Positions 1 through 10,385 of a stretch of 64,000 nucleotides of DNA are shown here, piece after piece. The notes beneath the pieces are model-generated. The model saw only the letters and a list, made by a program, of their open reading frames with translations. It was not told where the DNA came from and did not search any database. This DNA is from Talinum fruticosum (Eukaryota > Streptophyta > Magnoliopsida > Caryophyllales > Talinaceae). Position numbers and translations under genes: made by a program. Every line of letters starts with the position of its first letter. Position 1 is the stretch's first letter. Where the stretch lies: NCBI GenBank assembly GCA_021018815.1, contig JAITYX010000011.1, positions 151,501 to 215,500 on the forward strand. Reading direction: 5' to 3'.

Positions 1-1420
1 AATTTTAAATTGGTAAAGTAAAAAAAGTCGCTTAAAGTCAAAATGAGTGAAAGGCCTAGACGTACTCTGTTTTTTTTTAGCATTTATAACAGTTACTAGT
101 TCGTAAAATCTCATAACCGCTAACTACTAATTGTATAAGCTCATAACCACTCATACCAGTTTGTAACATCTCATAACATCTAGTAACATCAAGTCTTTAG
201 CCAAACAAAAAAGAACAGCTAACAATAATACCTAGTAATAGCTAACAACTAATTGTAACCGCTCATAACCACAGGTCACAGCTAACAACTAGTTTTTAAA
301 GGCTAAAATGAACAAGAAATGAGGAAGGGGAACTTGGGAGGGGAGAGACATACAACAATTTAATAATTGTGGAAGCAAAAGCCAGTCCACAATAGTTTGA
401 CAGCTCTGTTAGACTTTACTATAACATAGAGGGACTGTTTTCTTTATCAACAAGACATTATGCCCTCAATCTCTCATCCATAATATAATCAGCAAAATCC
501 AAAAATTCAAAATTTGTTCACCATTAAGCACACCACTGACAACTCTAACTATACAACATTTTTAGTTTATTTTTTAAAACAGAGTGAAAGCAGAAGGCAC
601 AGTTAGTAATGAGTAGAAGTAGATTCAAAATAGTAAGAACGGAAAGCCATGTCATTCATATGGAGGCATGGAAACCAGTCATAGATAAAGCTATGAAGGG
701 CGAAGATAGAAGAAATAGATAGATATACTCCAGAAATAAGGCCTATTATGTGAATCCTCGATTAAAAGTCAACATGCAAAACTGTCTAGGGTTATGTGCT
801 TCAAGAGGTTCAGTTGGGTGTAGTCATGTATGTTGCAGAAAAAAAAAAAAATTGCTTCTCAATAATCTAGATGAAAACACATGTTCAACAAATCTGGCTA
901 CTCAAAACCGAATTTTAATTTTTAACTATTTGCTACTTTTCAAGTAGCAATTAATTAATTTCAAGATCCAAATAAGAGGCAAGCAGGTTACACTAAGTAA
1001 GACTAAAGAAGTCTTTCTTAAGGTTATAAAAAGAGAGGGGGCTGCCAAGGCCTAGCACTACAACTGCTACAAGTTTTTTCGGGAGGTGTGTGCAAGGGAA
1101 GGTGGACACACAACTAGGATCTAGGCCAAGCAGCACAAACCATATATCCCTCGAGCAACTCAACCCTAGGGGCGAGGGTTTACACAAGTAACTTGAATGC
1201 CACTTGACCTAAAGCTTAATAGAAGGTCAAGCGATTAGTCATCACACAGGAACAAGTGTAATCTATCCTCACTGATAGAAGCACAATGGGACCACTGTTT
1301 TGCATATAATACCATTAACATTATATTTTCTTGCCAAAGTCCCATTCTATTCTACACAATAAGAGTAAACTTAAGCACCTCAGCTCAAAGACAAGTGTAC
1401 AAGCTGTGATCAAGCAGTAC
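1..1420. other. Non-coding, probably intron of the methyltransferase gene
   Basis: No exon of the family is recognised here on the minus strand. The sequence is AT-rich, with short degenerate repeats of a taacaactaattgtaa type around 80-300 and an A-run at 839-850. The small open frames show no family resemblance. Because exon 10 ends in a good donor at 1420-1419, this stretch is most simply its downstream intron. Confidence 0.5.
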
Positions 1421-1537
1421 CTTTGTTGAGACCAACGGAGCCCTGATACCAGGTATCCTCACCTCAGGTAGGTAACTGAAGTCTGAGACAATCAAAGACA
1501 TCTTCGGAAGGGCACTGTGTAAAGCCTCCATAAGTTT
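1421..1537 (-). CDS. MidA/NDUFAF7-like methyltransferase, exon 10
   Basis: 39 codons in phase 0, with acceptor AG at 1539-1538 and donor GT at 1420-1419. It encodes KLMEALHSALPKMSLIVSDF followed by SYLPEVRIPG and ends APLVSTK. The SDFSYLP block is a conserved late part of the methyltransferase fold. The next exon should start with the family's KKDG-type sequence, which is not in the window. Confidence 0.85.
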
Positions 1538-1621
1538 CTGTTAAAACAACAGATGAGTACCACTTCATAGATTCATGAAGCTGATGATAAGAATGTTTCA
1601 GTTGCATTTTTTAGCTTTTAC

Positions 1622-1796
1622 CAGACAGCCAGTTGGCAGCCAGCATCTTTGAGGCTTAGGGAAAGCTTTGGACCAAATACTTCTCACAGCTGACACCATG
1701 CCACCTCCTTTTGTACCAATGTCCTCATCTAAGATCTCAATGCAACGTGATATCAGTGGATCTTCTAATGGTCTGAACACCTCGGAAGGTGTTAAC
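1622..1796 (-). CDS. MidA/NDUFAF7-like methyltransferase, exon 9
   Basis: 175 nt; the first base completes an Arg codon split with exon 8. It reads LTPSEVFRPLEDPLISRC, then IEILDEDIG, and ends PQRCWLPTGCL before donor GT at 1621-1620. Acceptor AG is at 1798-1797. The PLEDPLI and WLPTGCL blocks are typical of the plant family members. Confidence 0.87.
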
Positions 1797-4653
1797 CTGT
1801 TAATTAAAGAAACCCTCTCAAGTTACACATTGATTTGAGATCTACTTCTCTGTAGTTGGTACTGAATTGACCTGCAGTTAGGGATGCATGTCATGCATAT
1901 AACATTATAACATGAAAGTTCAATAAATCCTGTACACACAATCAATATCATTTTGGTCAGCTTGCTTCAAATGTCTACAGTACTATTTCATTATAGTTAC
2001 ACGCATTATTAACAAGGTAAGTGATGGGGCAAATAACGTTATCCTAAATAAGAATAAAACTAAAAAGAGAAAGTTATTCGACGCAAAAGTGAATGATTTG
2101 TTTCACTCAGTTTCTCAAATTGCTCATGCCAAATGAGGATATTTGAGGGTTGAAAAGGACAAAGAGTATCTACATTTTCCAAATATTGTTTTGAGTGTAA
2201 TTTTCAAACCTAAAGTGAAATCATTCATAAAAATTTACTAGTTCCTTGCAACAAAACTGGCAACAAAGAAAAATAATAACAAAAGTAAAATTGAGCAAGA
2301 GATTTGATTCCTAGAATTCCTGCAAATATAGACAGGCTATTTCTAACACAAGAACAACTGACAACATTGTACCTTTGGTGATTGCCGTTAATTTATCGCT
2401 CATATTAAACAATTTTAATCGCACAACATGCAATTGCAATCAACGTCACTAGGTTGTCCATTAAAAAACCAGTTAAAGCTTTTATTTTACCTAACTTTAC
2501 TTGACAATTTCCGGATGAATAAAGTGATCATTTAAGTTTAAACTGGTAAACAAGCTTTAGTGAACTTTGACAACCAACTATCGTAACACACCCCTTCTCC
2601 CTCAAAAGCTTGAAATTTGAATCTCAAAATGAGTATGTACCACTGTACCAGACCAAGCAGCCAGTCTTAGTTTAAAAAAGGACACATGAGGCACACCTAG
2701 GCAAGAGATGCACCTGCCGTCACTTCATGCACCCTCAGGCACAGTGACTCCATTAAATGACCAGAGGGTGTGCGCCTCAGATGAGACGTGAAGCTAGCAG
2801 CTTCAGGCACCTATTGATGCAAGATAAGAATAAAGGAGAGATATGGATATATCTGTATATTAGTAGATGTGAAATATATCTTTTTATTTTTATTATTTCG
2901 TAGGTTTATTATTGACATATTTTAAGATAGGCAAAATAAAGATATTTAGTAGTATTTTATCAAGATTTAGTTTCCTAGTCCATTAGGATAATATTAGGTT
3001 ACATATTTCTATCCTTTTATATTCTATATCTTATGTTTAGGTTTCCTAATATTAGTTAATCTCTTAACTATATAAACCCCTTTATGTAATTGGAGAATTC
3101 ACACTATAAATAAGAATTGATATTGAGTTTTGAGTTTCTCTGTGTGATATTGATTGGTTCTGTGTGAGCCACCTCTTTGAGTAGAAATTGCTCTCAGAGC
3201 GTCCTACATTTATCCCTCTGTAGGTATTGCTCTCAAACCGTCCTACATCGCCTATGGAACTGTTCAGTAGTGAAGCCTCAGGGAAGAGGAGAGGAGAGTA
3301 ACTGACCAGAACAAACCAGAATGTTTTTCAAAATTGATGCTTACCTCAGTGATACTACTCCCTTTCCCATGATCTAATTTTATATAGCCATTCACTCTGC
3401 CCTTGAACCAAAGGAACCTAATTTGCAAAACCTAATTAGCATCCCCACCATGACAGAGGAGGTCGAAGACTATGTCCATGCATTTCCCATGATCAAATGA
3501 ACCTGGGTAGTCACCACTCACCATTGCGACTTCATTTGCTTCTTCTTCACGGCAGCTTTTCTTCTTGTTCGAGCTTTTTATTTTATTAGATTTGGCTCTA
3601 TCTTATGGTGGTTGGAGAGAGGAATAGATATCTTGTAGGGGTCAGGTGTAGGGGACAGGGGTTTGACAGAATAGTGAGACGGCAGTGAGAAGGGGGCTGT
3701 GCAACAGTAAAAAAGAAAAAGGTGGCAAGTCATTTTAACTGGTGAAAAAGAATAGAGAATCAACTTAATTTTAAATCTACAATTATCTAAATTCTCATAA
3801 AGTTCTTCAAAGAAAATAACAACGGAAGCAAGATTTTAACTAAAATATGCTCATGGAAAGGTATCTCTTGATAATTTTTGGTAGCAATTATCTTGGTAAA
3901 AATAGGTTTTGGGAATGATATTTAAACATTTGGCAAAGGTGTGTTCCTCATGTCCGTGATGCATGCACCTTGCTGTCTTCACCTCGAGGCTCACCCTCTG
4001 CGCCTTGGTGAGCCCCATGCTTTTTAAACTAAGGCAGCCACTTCACTAAGTCAACACATCATAGCTTGAAGGTCAGCATACCACTTGAATACCAATATCC
4101 ATTGCATGAATAGGGCACCCTTGAGTGCTTACTCAAGCACATCATAAATCATGAATACAACCTTCGAGTTAAAAGATACCATGGATTCAAGATGTGGACT
4201 TTCCGCGACGAAATGGCAGCATCTGAAAGGTTTTCAGGATGAGTGAACAGCGTTTCACCAAGTGACAATAGCGAAACAAAAGGTGATTGCCACATTAGAG
4301 AGAGCTTTCGTATTGTGACCAAAACCGCATTTTGAATCCCTAGGAGATACATTATCTTGCTACACCTTAGCAAAAGTGACCCGACCTAATTCGCAGAAAC
4401 TTTTGTGCTGAGTTCAGTTTGGTTTGGTCGGGTCAATTCGGGTTCCAGTAAACTTTCTGGTGAGCACAGAACGGATCATTGGATTCGGGTTTCAAGTCTC
4501 GGGTTTGTTTTGCTACGTGTATCCATAACCCAATACAACGGAAATAGGGAAAAACACATTCAACACCAATTTCACTTCCATGATTGGGACAGCATATATG
4601 CAGTTTAACTGTTTGAATTCCCATCTAAGTTGGAAGCTAGGAGGAACACTTAC
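1797..4653 (-). other. Intron between exons 9 and 8, with old repeat DNA
   Basis: A 2.86 kb intron. It contains a repeat-like block at about 2656-4035 (separate entry). No exon of the gene is expected here, because the phases of exons 8 and 9 join directly. Confidence 0.75.
2656..4035. repeat. Degenerate repeat block in intron, possibly with an LTR remnant
   Basis: The ends carry a short inverted match: cagtcttagtttaaaaa near 2662 and, on the opposite strand, gccttagtttaaaaag near 4030. Next to each is a sequence rich in gaggc/gcctc words. Inside, 2815-3300 has promoter-like organisation: a tatataaacccc box near 3068 and the near-repeated phrases attgctctcagagcgtcctac and attgctctcaaaccgtcctac. 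This is reminiscent of a solo Copia LTR, but no clean termini or target duplication could be fixed. Confidence 0.35.
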
Positions 4654-4742
4654 CTGTCAGGATGCTTCTCAACCCATACTTCTTTCCATGGTGAAGCTTG
4701 ATTTTCAGAATAAATAAGGTCATGAGGAAGATTGTCCAGCAC
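4654..4742 (-). CDS. MidA/NDUFAF7-like methyltransferase, exon 8
   Basis: 89 nt, phase 0 start, ends with two bases of a split Arg codon. It encodes VLDNLPHDLIYSENQASPW, then KEVWVEKHPD. Acceptor AG is at 4744-4743 and donor gtaagtg follows directly. The LEVLDNLPHDL block, split between exons 7 and 8, is a family hallmark. Confidence 0.88.
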
Positions 4743-4829
4743 CTGCAACAAATAATGAAGAGTGGCTTGTTTTTCTTCTTTGAACAAAGACGTGAGAAAA
4801 ATTAAGTAAATAAATAATAGATATTTATA

Positions 4830-5023
4830 TAGTTTTTTTTAACATAAGAAACACAACACAGTGTCACTCTTGAAATTGTTTTCCTGGGTTGAATCCCAAT
4901 AGGACAGCCAAACCACACAAGCTCTAAGAGATGGCAATCTTTAATGAGATGTTGAATTGTTTCTTTTATCTCATTAGAGCAAAAAGGCAACAGAAATTTA
5001 AGCCTAGTTTTCTGGCTTTCCAA
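4830..5023 (-). pseudogene. LINE reverse-transcriptase C-terminal fragment (zf-RVT-like)
   Basis: A minus-strand open stretch reads FCSNEIKETIQHLIKDC followed by VWFGCPIGIQ. Cys and Cys/His spacing of the form C-x(n)-E-T-x-x-H-L-x(3)-C followed by VWF matches the zinc-binding region found C-terminal to reverse transcriptase in plant non-LTR retrotransposons. It lies inside the intron between exons 8 and 7, so it is an old insertion. Only this short piece is recognisable. Confidence 0.5.
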
Positions 5024-5398
5024 TTATGTTCTATGACGAGACTGACCAAAATAGACAATTTATAGTACAAAAGCACTACAGATAACTCCTTATTTAAAAC
5101 TTCCAAAAAAAAAAAAAGATAACTCCTTATTCAGATTTTCAGAGGTATTACAGAAGCAAAATACTGTTCAACTAATCAACAAGAAGATAATGCATGACCA
5201 AGAGTTGAATGAGCTTACTAACTCTTAGTGCATTTTTCACCTCCCTTTGAAAATGGACAACATCCGCTATTGATGATAAATTGGGGAGTCCCATTATCCA
5301 ATAGTGAATAACTAAGAGCATATTTCATTAATACTTAATATAAAGCTTACTTCATAAAACACATGACCTTCTACACTATGCATAAGGATCCACAGTAC

Positions 5399-5439
5399 CT
5401 CAAGCATTATTACCCAGCAAGGTTCTTGTTGTACGGTAC
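5399..5439 (-). CDS. MidA/NDUFAF7-like methyltransferase, exon 7 (micro-exon)
   Basis: 41 nt. With the last base of exon 6 it reads GTVQQEPCWVIMLE, which continues into VLDNLPHDL of exon 8. Acceptor AG is at 5441-5440 and donor GT at 5398-5397. Phase (2 + 13 codons) is exactly what exons 6 and 8 require, which supports this very short exon. Confidence 0.85.
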
Positions 5440-5625
5440 CTACTTAGACAAAAGAAAGAGAAAAGCTGGAAATTAGTCCCAAAGTATGTCTGCACTGTTG
5501 AACAGCTTAATTTTCTTTTATAATGTAACAAAATGATGAGAAAACCTTTGCCTTATAGATGGCAGGAAGTTTTATTCTTTCAACAGTGGCAAGATTAGAG
5601 AAGGAAGAGAGGAAACAGAACATAC

Positions 5626-5744
5626 CCCATCCATTTCGATCTACGGCATCACGACATTCAACTCTAAATCTTGACATGTGACTCTGAACCTGTCCAACAG
5701 TTTCCTTTTGTTTTTCAGCCAGAGAAGGGCTTATCTCAACTGAT
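5626..5744 (-). CDS. MidA/NDUFAF7-like methyltransferase, exon 6
   Basis: 119 nt; its first base completes an Ile codon begun in exon 5 and its last G starts a Gly codon finished by exon 7. It encodes SVEISPSLAEKQKETVGQV, then HMSRFRVECRDAV and NGW. Acceptor AG is at 5746-5745 and donor GT at 5625-5624. The VEIS block lies just after motif I in the Rossmann-like fold. Confidence 0.87.
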
Positions 5745-7288
5745 CTACATCATACAAACAGATGAATTTTAGTAATTTTGATTATGCCCCTTAAATTTGC
5801 AGCATTTCATTAGAAATTACCAGCTTCGCTTTTGTTTTGGGATGATTACTCAAAGCTTAGCTAGGCATTTACATGGCCATGGTTGGCAATAGACATGTAA
5901 AATTAGTACCTTACTTCACTGCTTAGATATCTATAAGCATGACAAGCAGCCCACGTCAATGTCACCACCATTACCACCTCATCAGGATTCCTCTTAAGAC
6001 ATGTAAATGTATGTAGCCTTGCCTTGACAAGCAGAATGGCTATTTTTGAAAGACAAGGATAAACATTTTGAAATAACTTATAAAAGAGCTCAAGAAATTC
6101 TCCAAAAAAATTTGAAAAGGTTGAAAAGAAAAGAAAAGAGGCAGAACTATGTAAAGAAAGCATTAGCCATCTGAAATGATGCCAGAAGCACTATTACCCT
6201 CAATGATGGTCAAGGAATCAAGCACAATGAGCATAAGCAGCATGTATGAAAACATATCTGTTTCTTGGTAATTGCCTGAATGGGACAACTGTGCGCCTCC
6301 ATCATGGCACACAGAAAATCAGGAAAAGGTTACAAAGGATAACCCAGAGAAAAGCCTCTCCAATGCATAAAAATTTATTAGAAGGACTAAAAGGCTATTG
6401 AAACTGATTTGCACATAGACCGTTCGTGATCATCAAATTATACCAGTGACTGTCATGCCATACCAATGACAGAAAAATTCCAACAGTTAATGACACAGCA
6501 TAAACAGATCAATGATGATATCAGTCACTGACCAGGTGCGATGACAGAAATGGAAGAACACTTCTCAAGTTAGTTAACCAAAAAGGTCCAATTGGATTGA
6601 AGGGAGTATTCTACAGCATTGCTCTTAGACCATTGTACAATGTGGTGCAAAGCATCTTTCACTGTGCGGGAACATGTTCAAAAGATGATGGTCAAAGAGA
6701 CAAGCTGAATGCGCAGCTAAGTAAGATTGGATAAGGACTGCAACAATTCTGGATAAGGTAAGAGTGCGATTTGGAGATACCCCAAAAATTTAGTAAAAAC
6801 TTAATTTTAGCTAGTTAAAACATTTCGTAAAAAGAAGTGAGGGGAGGAAGAAGATAACAATGATAAGTGACAGGCATTCAAAAATAAAAATTGTTAAACA
6901 ATATGTAAAAGTTAAATACATCATATTAGGTGTAGGCCAAGCCACACAAACACATCAAAACAAGAATTGTAACAGTACCAAGAAAATACTAAGGACCACC
7001 AATCATACATTCAAATGCATACTAAGTGCAGGAATGCTATGTGCCTAGGTGACAGACGGAAGAAAAAGAGCAAGCTTACCCAAGTCCTCAACCCTATTTC
7101 TTGGACCTATATAGACTCCAATGGTCCCATCCAACACAATAGCATGAACAACAGAAAACACATTGCATAACGTCTCATACATAAAAGAATACCAAGAAAA
7201 TGATTAACTTTCTGCAACTAATCTATAAGAATGTAACTATTCGTATCATGCCAATAAAAGGAGACTTCATCCATTATATAGTACCCAC
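5745..7288 (-). other. Intron between exons 6 and 5
   Basis: 1.54 kb, AT-rich. No recognisable coding or mobile sequence was seen on either strand. Confidence 0.7.
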
Positions 7289-7389
7289 ATGTAAGTCATG
7301 TTGTTGTAAACTCGTGGAGGTGCATTCAACATGACATAATCCATTATACCCTTTGCACAGGTTCCTGATCCACCACCTATTTCATATAT
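7289..7389 (-). CDS. MidA/NDUFAF7-like methyltransferase, exon 5 (SAM motif I)
   Basis: 101 nt. It reads IYEIGGGSGTCAKGIMDYVM, then LNAPPRVYNNMTY, and ends in two bases of a split Ile codon. The EIGGGSG glycine loop is the SAM-binding motif I. Acceptor AG is at 7391-7390. The donor GTGGGT (7288 downward) was chosen because it alone gives the phase that exon 6 needs. Confidence 0.87.
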
Positions 7390-7604
7390 CTGAATATACG
7401 TAGTATGAGGCACTGAATATGTCAATAGAAGTAAATCCAAAGGAAACAAGTGAGACTACCTAGCATCATTCCAAAATATAAACTAAATTAAAACACAACA
7501 AAGTTCCAACAGTCATTTTCCATGGATGACCAGTAGAAATCATGAATGCTCTCACTAAATAGATGCGAAAAAAGTTAAAAAAGGACAGCAAGATATGAAC
7601 TTAC

Positions 7605-7670
7605 TTTTAAAGGAACTGAAAGGTTAGCAGTACGCATAATAGCTTCAGCAATCCCATGGGCATACCACGG
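7605..7670 (-). CDS. MidA/NDUFAF7-like methyltransferase, exon 4
   Basis: 66 nt, 22 codons in phase 0: PWYAHGIAEAIMRTANLSVP, then LK. Acceptor ttgcag and donor gtaagttc flank it. It continues FK of exon 3 and runs into IYEIGGG of exon 5. Confidence 0.88.
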
Positions 7671-8403
7671 CTGCAACAAATTAATATAATAACGCAAAAT
7701 GAGAGCATCAACTCAGGATAAAGAGGCAGAAAATGATGAACGCAACCGGGTAAAAGATAAGGTTGCAGGGCATCACATTGGCAGGCACAGCAAATGACTT
7801 AGTTATTTCAAAAGCCATTGCATACTGTATGTTATGAAAACTATATATTTTAACTCTTTTACTCATCCCTGCAAAGAAGCCACCTTAATGAAATCCTAAC
7901 ATACGCAACTCTTGAAGGAATTTACACAAGACAAACACAAAATGAGCCCCTACTAGTGTAATACAGATAGCCCCTTTGAATTTTGAAGAGAAAGAAACTG
8001 AAGCTTCTTCGAAGATGTTGAAATTTCTGCAGCACTTAAAAGATAATTTTATCAAGACTCTATTTTTGGAATAATGGCAACTTATGCTCCTCCTTTATTG
8101 ATGCGGTCGACTATGTGACTAATTTATATTCTGGATGTACATGGGCCATTGTAGGATGCTAGCTGTGCATCTGCTCCTTTTGATCATAATGTTTATTACA
8201 TATATTTTATTTTCCTTATTATGAACCCAAACAAAATTCATTATCAAAAAATGTAAGTAAACAACATGCATATTCTTGTTCAAGACTTCATCAAACAATG
8301 ATGCGCTATACCTATAGATTGATCACATAAGGGGAAACCTATTGCTTGATGACAAAGTACTTGATTGCAAAACAGTACTGATGTGTCTCTGCAGAAACTT
8401 TAC
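7671..8403 (-). other. Intron between exons 4 and 3
   Basis: 733 bp, AT-rich; nothing recognisable seen. Confidence 0.7.
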
Positions 8404-8486
8404 CTTGAATAGCTCAACCGGTGTGAACCATGACATCACACTCTGCTTGTAAATCTTTTCCAGATATAGTAGATAAGCTTTCCTAC
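8404..8486 (-). CDS. MidA/NDUFAF7-like methyltransferase, exon 3
   Basis: 83 nt. After completing a Gly codon with exon 2 it reads RKAYLLYLEKIYKQSVMSWF, then TPVELFK. Acceptor ttcag and donor gtaaag are clean. The WFTPVELFKPWYAH block spanning exons 3 and 4 is typical of the plant family. Confidence 0.88.
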
Positions 8487-9130
8487 CTGAATTGACTCAG
8501 ATCACTATCTAATAGATAACTTAGTACATGCAGCAAAACTTTGATTACAGAGGACATACAAAAGTCCAATTTATTAACATTCTTGTAAGCACAACATTCT
8601 AGCAAAGGATTTCAAATCCACGAAAAAGTAGCCAGATTTTAAGGAGGTCCAACAGGACAATTTAGTCAGCCAAGTCAGATTCAATAAGGTTGAGTACTTG
8701 AGCTCTGCAATATTTGATCAACTGCCTACAATTTCTCAGTTGTAAAGCAAATAATAAATACTAGACAAACCGTTGTCTGACAGAATCAATGGCTGATTTT
8801 AAATTCAGATGCAAGTTTATTTGTAACAGTTGAAAATCAATATGATGAAGGCCATCTCTTAGCAAAAAGGCTGCAGTTGATTTTTACATTTCAAACGCCA
8901 CAATCCACAAAGTTGGAGGTTAAGCGAACAAGTAAGGTGTGACGGTATAAACATAGATTAAAAAAGTGTATCGAGAAATCTATAAATCTCTCTAACCAGT
9001 ACCCACAAAGAACATAGGTTACCCCGCCCTCAACCCCAAACAAAATGCAACTTATACTATGTGGGATAAAAGAAATGCAGTGATCACTGATCAACATCCC
9101 ACACTTGCCCCACTTGCTAAGAAAGGGTAC
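8487..9130 (-). other. Intron between exons 3 and 2
   Basis: 644 bp, AT-rich; nothing recognisable seen. Confidence 0.7.
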
Positions 9131-9241
9131 CTTGGAGCTGATTGAACTTAATACTAGATTCCAACACTCCAACAGGACCCCATTTTTGGAGAAGTAGCCG
9201 CCGTTGGGCTCATAAAGCGCCGAATGAATGAAATCACGCAC
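9131..9241 (-). CDS. MidA/NDUFAF7-like methyltransferase, exon 2, with apparent 1-base frameshift
   Basis: The exon opens VRDFIHSALYEPNGGYFSK in phase 0 after acceptor ctctag. The family's continuation VGVLESSIKFNQLQ is present near the 3' end but in another frame. The change of frame falls at the five-base A-run (T-run at 9183-9187 on the plus strand). One base more there would keep a single frame and give the phase 1 end that exon 3 needs. Either this allele is broken or the run is miscounted in the assembly. Confidence 0.8.
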
Positions 9242-9242
9242 C

Positions 9243-9244
<2 letters not shown>

Positions 9245-9279
<35 letters not shown>
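9245..9279. repeat. (GA)n microsatellite forming the intron 1 polypyrimidine tract
   Basis: About 17 GA units on the plus strand. On the gene strand this is an uninterrupted CT tract ending directly in the TAG acceptor of exon 2. Confidence 0.9.
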
Positions 9280-9283
<4 letters not shown>

Positions 9284-9483
9284 AGCAAAGTTATATTTGA
9301 ATAAAGAGCAAGACAACTAACGATCGCACACTTGATAGAGGAAAGAGGCACACCAGTATCGGCTCATGTCCATCGATGTGGGTGGAGAAGACTACTGGGA
9401 AAATCAAGTATAAAAAGACCCGGAATGAATCCAAAGAGCAAGTACAAGTACAATATAAATCCAAAAGGCAGAAGAGGGAGTAC

Positions 9484-9547
9484 CTTTCCGAGTGCCTCGA
9501 ACCTTGACGGCGCAGGTTACGCCGGACAAAAACCGATGAAGGCCCAT
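9484..9547 (-). CDS. Probable first exon of the methyltransferase gene (frame unresolved)
   Basis: An ATG at 9547-9545 opens MGLHRFLSGVTCAVKV, an Arg-containing, acid-free start that would suit a mitochondrial presequence. A donor gtactc follows at 9483. In this frame the exon ends in phase 1, whereas exon 2 needs phase 0. The phase-0 frame of the same bases ends PAPSRFEALGK just before the donor but has a TAA about 30 nt upstream. So a one-base discrepancy, an alternative donor further downstream, or another upstream exon must be assumed. Confidence 0.4.
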
Positions 9548-9559
9548 AGCTTTTCAATT

Positions 9560-9833
9560 GATGTTTCAGAATAGTGGATGAACCAAACCACCGCGGCGGC
9601 GACGGGGAGCTATGTGCTGAGAGTTGGCAAATAAAAGTGTAATCCTAAAAATTTACATATTTGTGTCACAATTTAAGTGTAATAATACTTTTACATATAA
9701 ATTATATCATAAATTCAAGTCTCTTAATCTCACAAAAAATAAGTGTAATAATGATAGGTGAAATTTTATATATATATATATAAAGAGGATTCTTTTGAAA
9801 TCTCACCACTCATACTAATATCTTGATAAGTGT
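9560..9833. other. Upstream flank of the methyltransferase gene, with flank-repeat words
   Basis: Probable promoter/5' region of the minus-strand gene, cut off by element A about 285 bp above the candidate start codon. The word aagtgtaataat occurs at 9675 and 9741 and again right after element A at 24751. The 50 bp after 9675 resemble the 50 bp after 24751. Confidence 0.5.
9829..9833. repeat. Target site duplication of element A (left)
   Basis: AGTGT directly before the 5' LTR; the same five bases follow the 3' LTR at 24752-24756. Confidence 0.85.
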
Positions 9834-10351
9834 TGATTCGGATATTTTCCGGATCGGTCTAACTAACCGCCACGTCACCATCCAACTCGGCCTAATAAGT
9901 TGAATAAGGGAGGAATCCGCACAAGACAATCCTTAACTGGCCGAGTAAAGCCCAAAGCCCACTACGGTTAGGGTTTCGCCTAAACCACTGGTAAAGTAGT
10001 ATTTTGCCCATTTAAAATCATACCTCCAAGTTTCCTAAGCTTTCAACGTTCACCAACGTTCATCAACACTCATCCCAAGAACTTCCATCTTTGGAAAACT
10101 TCTCGACTCTCAAGGAATTCTCCCGCGCACATCGAGGAAGACCTCCTCGATCCATTCAAACTAGTTCATTACTAATTTGAGCGTCGGAGGGACGTTCCCG
10201 GGATCCACCACCCGGGCTTCACCTTTGCGGGTTCAAGTGGTCGCCACGCTGAATCGGATCGGTCGTGCCACGTCCACAACACCGGAGTGATAAATCCTTC
10301 CTCTCTCCAGAATCATCATCCACATCATCGACTCGGTTTTCTTCGGAAACA
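9834..10351 (+). repeat. 5' LTR of element A (promoter part deleted)
   Basis: 518 bp, against 595 bp for the 3' LTR. Compared with it, about 77 bp are missing at position 10019, including the ctataaatacacatca TATA region present in the 3' LTR. The two copies otherwise align along their length with many substitutions, which indicates an old insertion. Confidence 0.88.
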
Positions 10352-10353
10352 GC

Positions 10354-10374
10354 TTTGGCGCCGTCCGTGGGGAG
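10354..10374 (+). other. Primer binding site of element A
   Basis: tttggcgccgtccgtgggg, two bases after the LTR end. The tggcgccgt core recurs beside the matching LTR of element C (57711-57728, minus strand). The tRNA used is not assigned here. Confidence 0.6.
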
Positions 10375-10385
10375 GAAGGTAGCAT

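Larger units (their letters stand above)
1..9547 (-). other. Gene span: MidA/NDUFAF7-like mitochondrial methyltransferase (3' end outside window)
   Basis: Nine minus-strand exons (9241 down to 1421) splice with GT-AG borders and matching phases into a protein of the DUF185/MidA/NDUFAF7 family. That family is SAM-dependent; its animal member methylates an arginine of a complex I subunit in the mitochondrial matrix. The family motif I appears as YEIGGGSGT in exon 5, followed by the VEISPSLA block (exon 6), VLDNLPHDL (exon 8), RPLEDPL (exon 9) and SDFSYLPEV (exon 10). The C-terminal exons expected after STK are not found in 1-1420 and should lie beyond base 1. One apparent 1-base frameshift in exon 2 and an unresolved exon 1 leave open whether the gene is intact. 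Family assignment is firm; substrate is inferred. Confidence 0.85.

Noticed and set aside
2815..3350. Definite solo Copia LTR in the methyltransferase intron
   Set aside because: Promoter-like features are present, but no terminal TG/CA pair with matching target duplication could be fixed.
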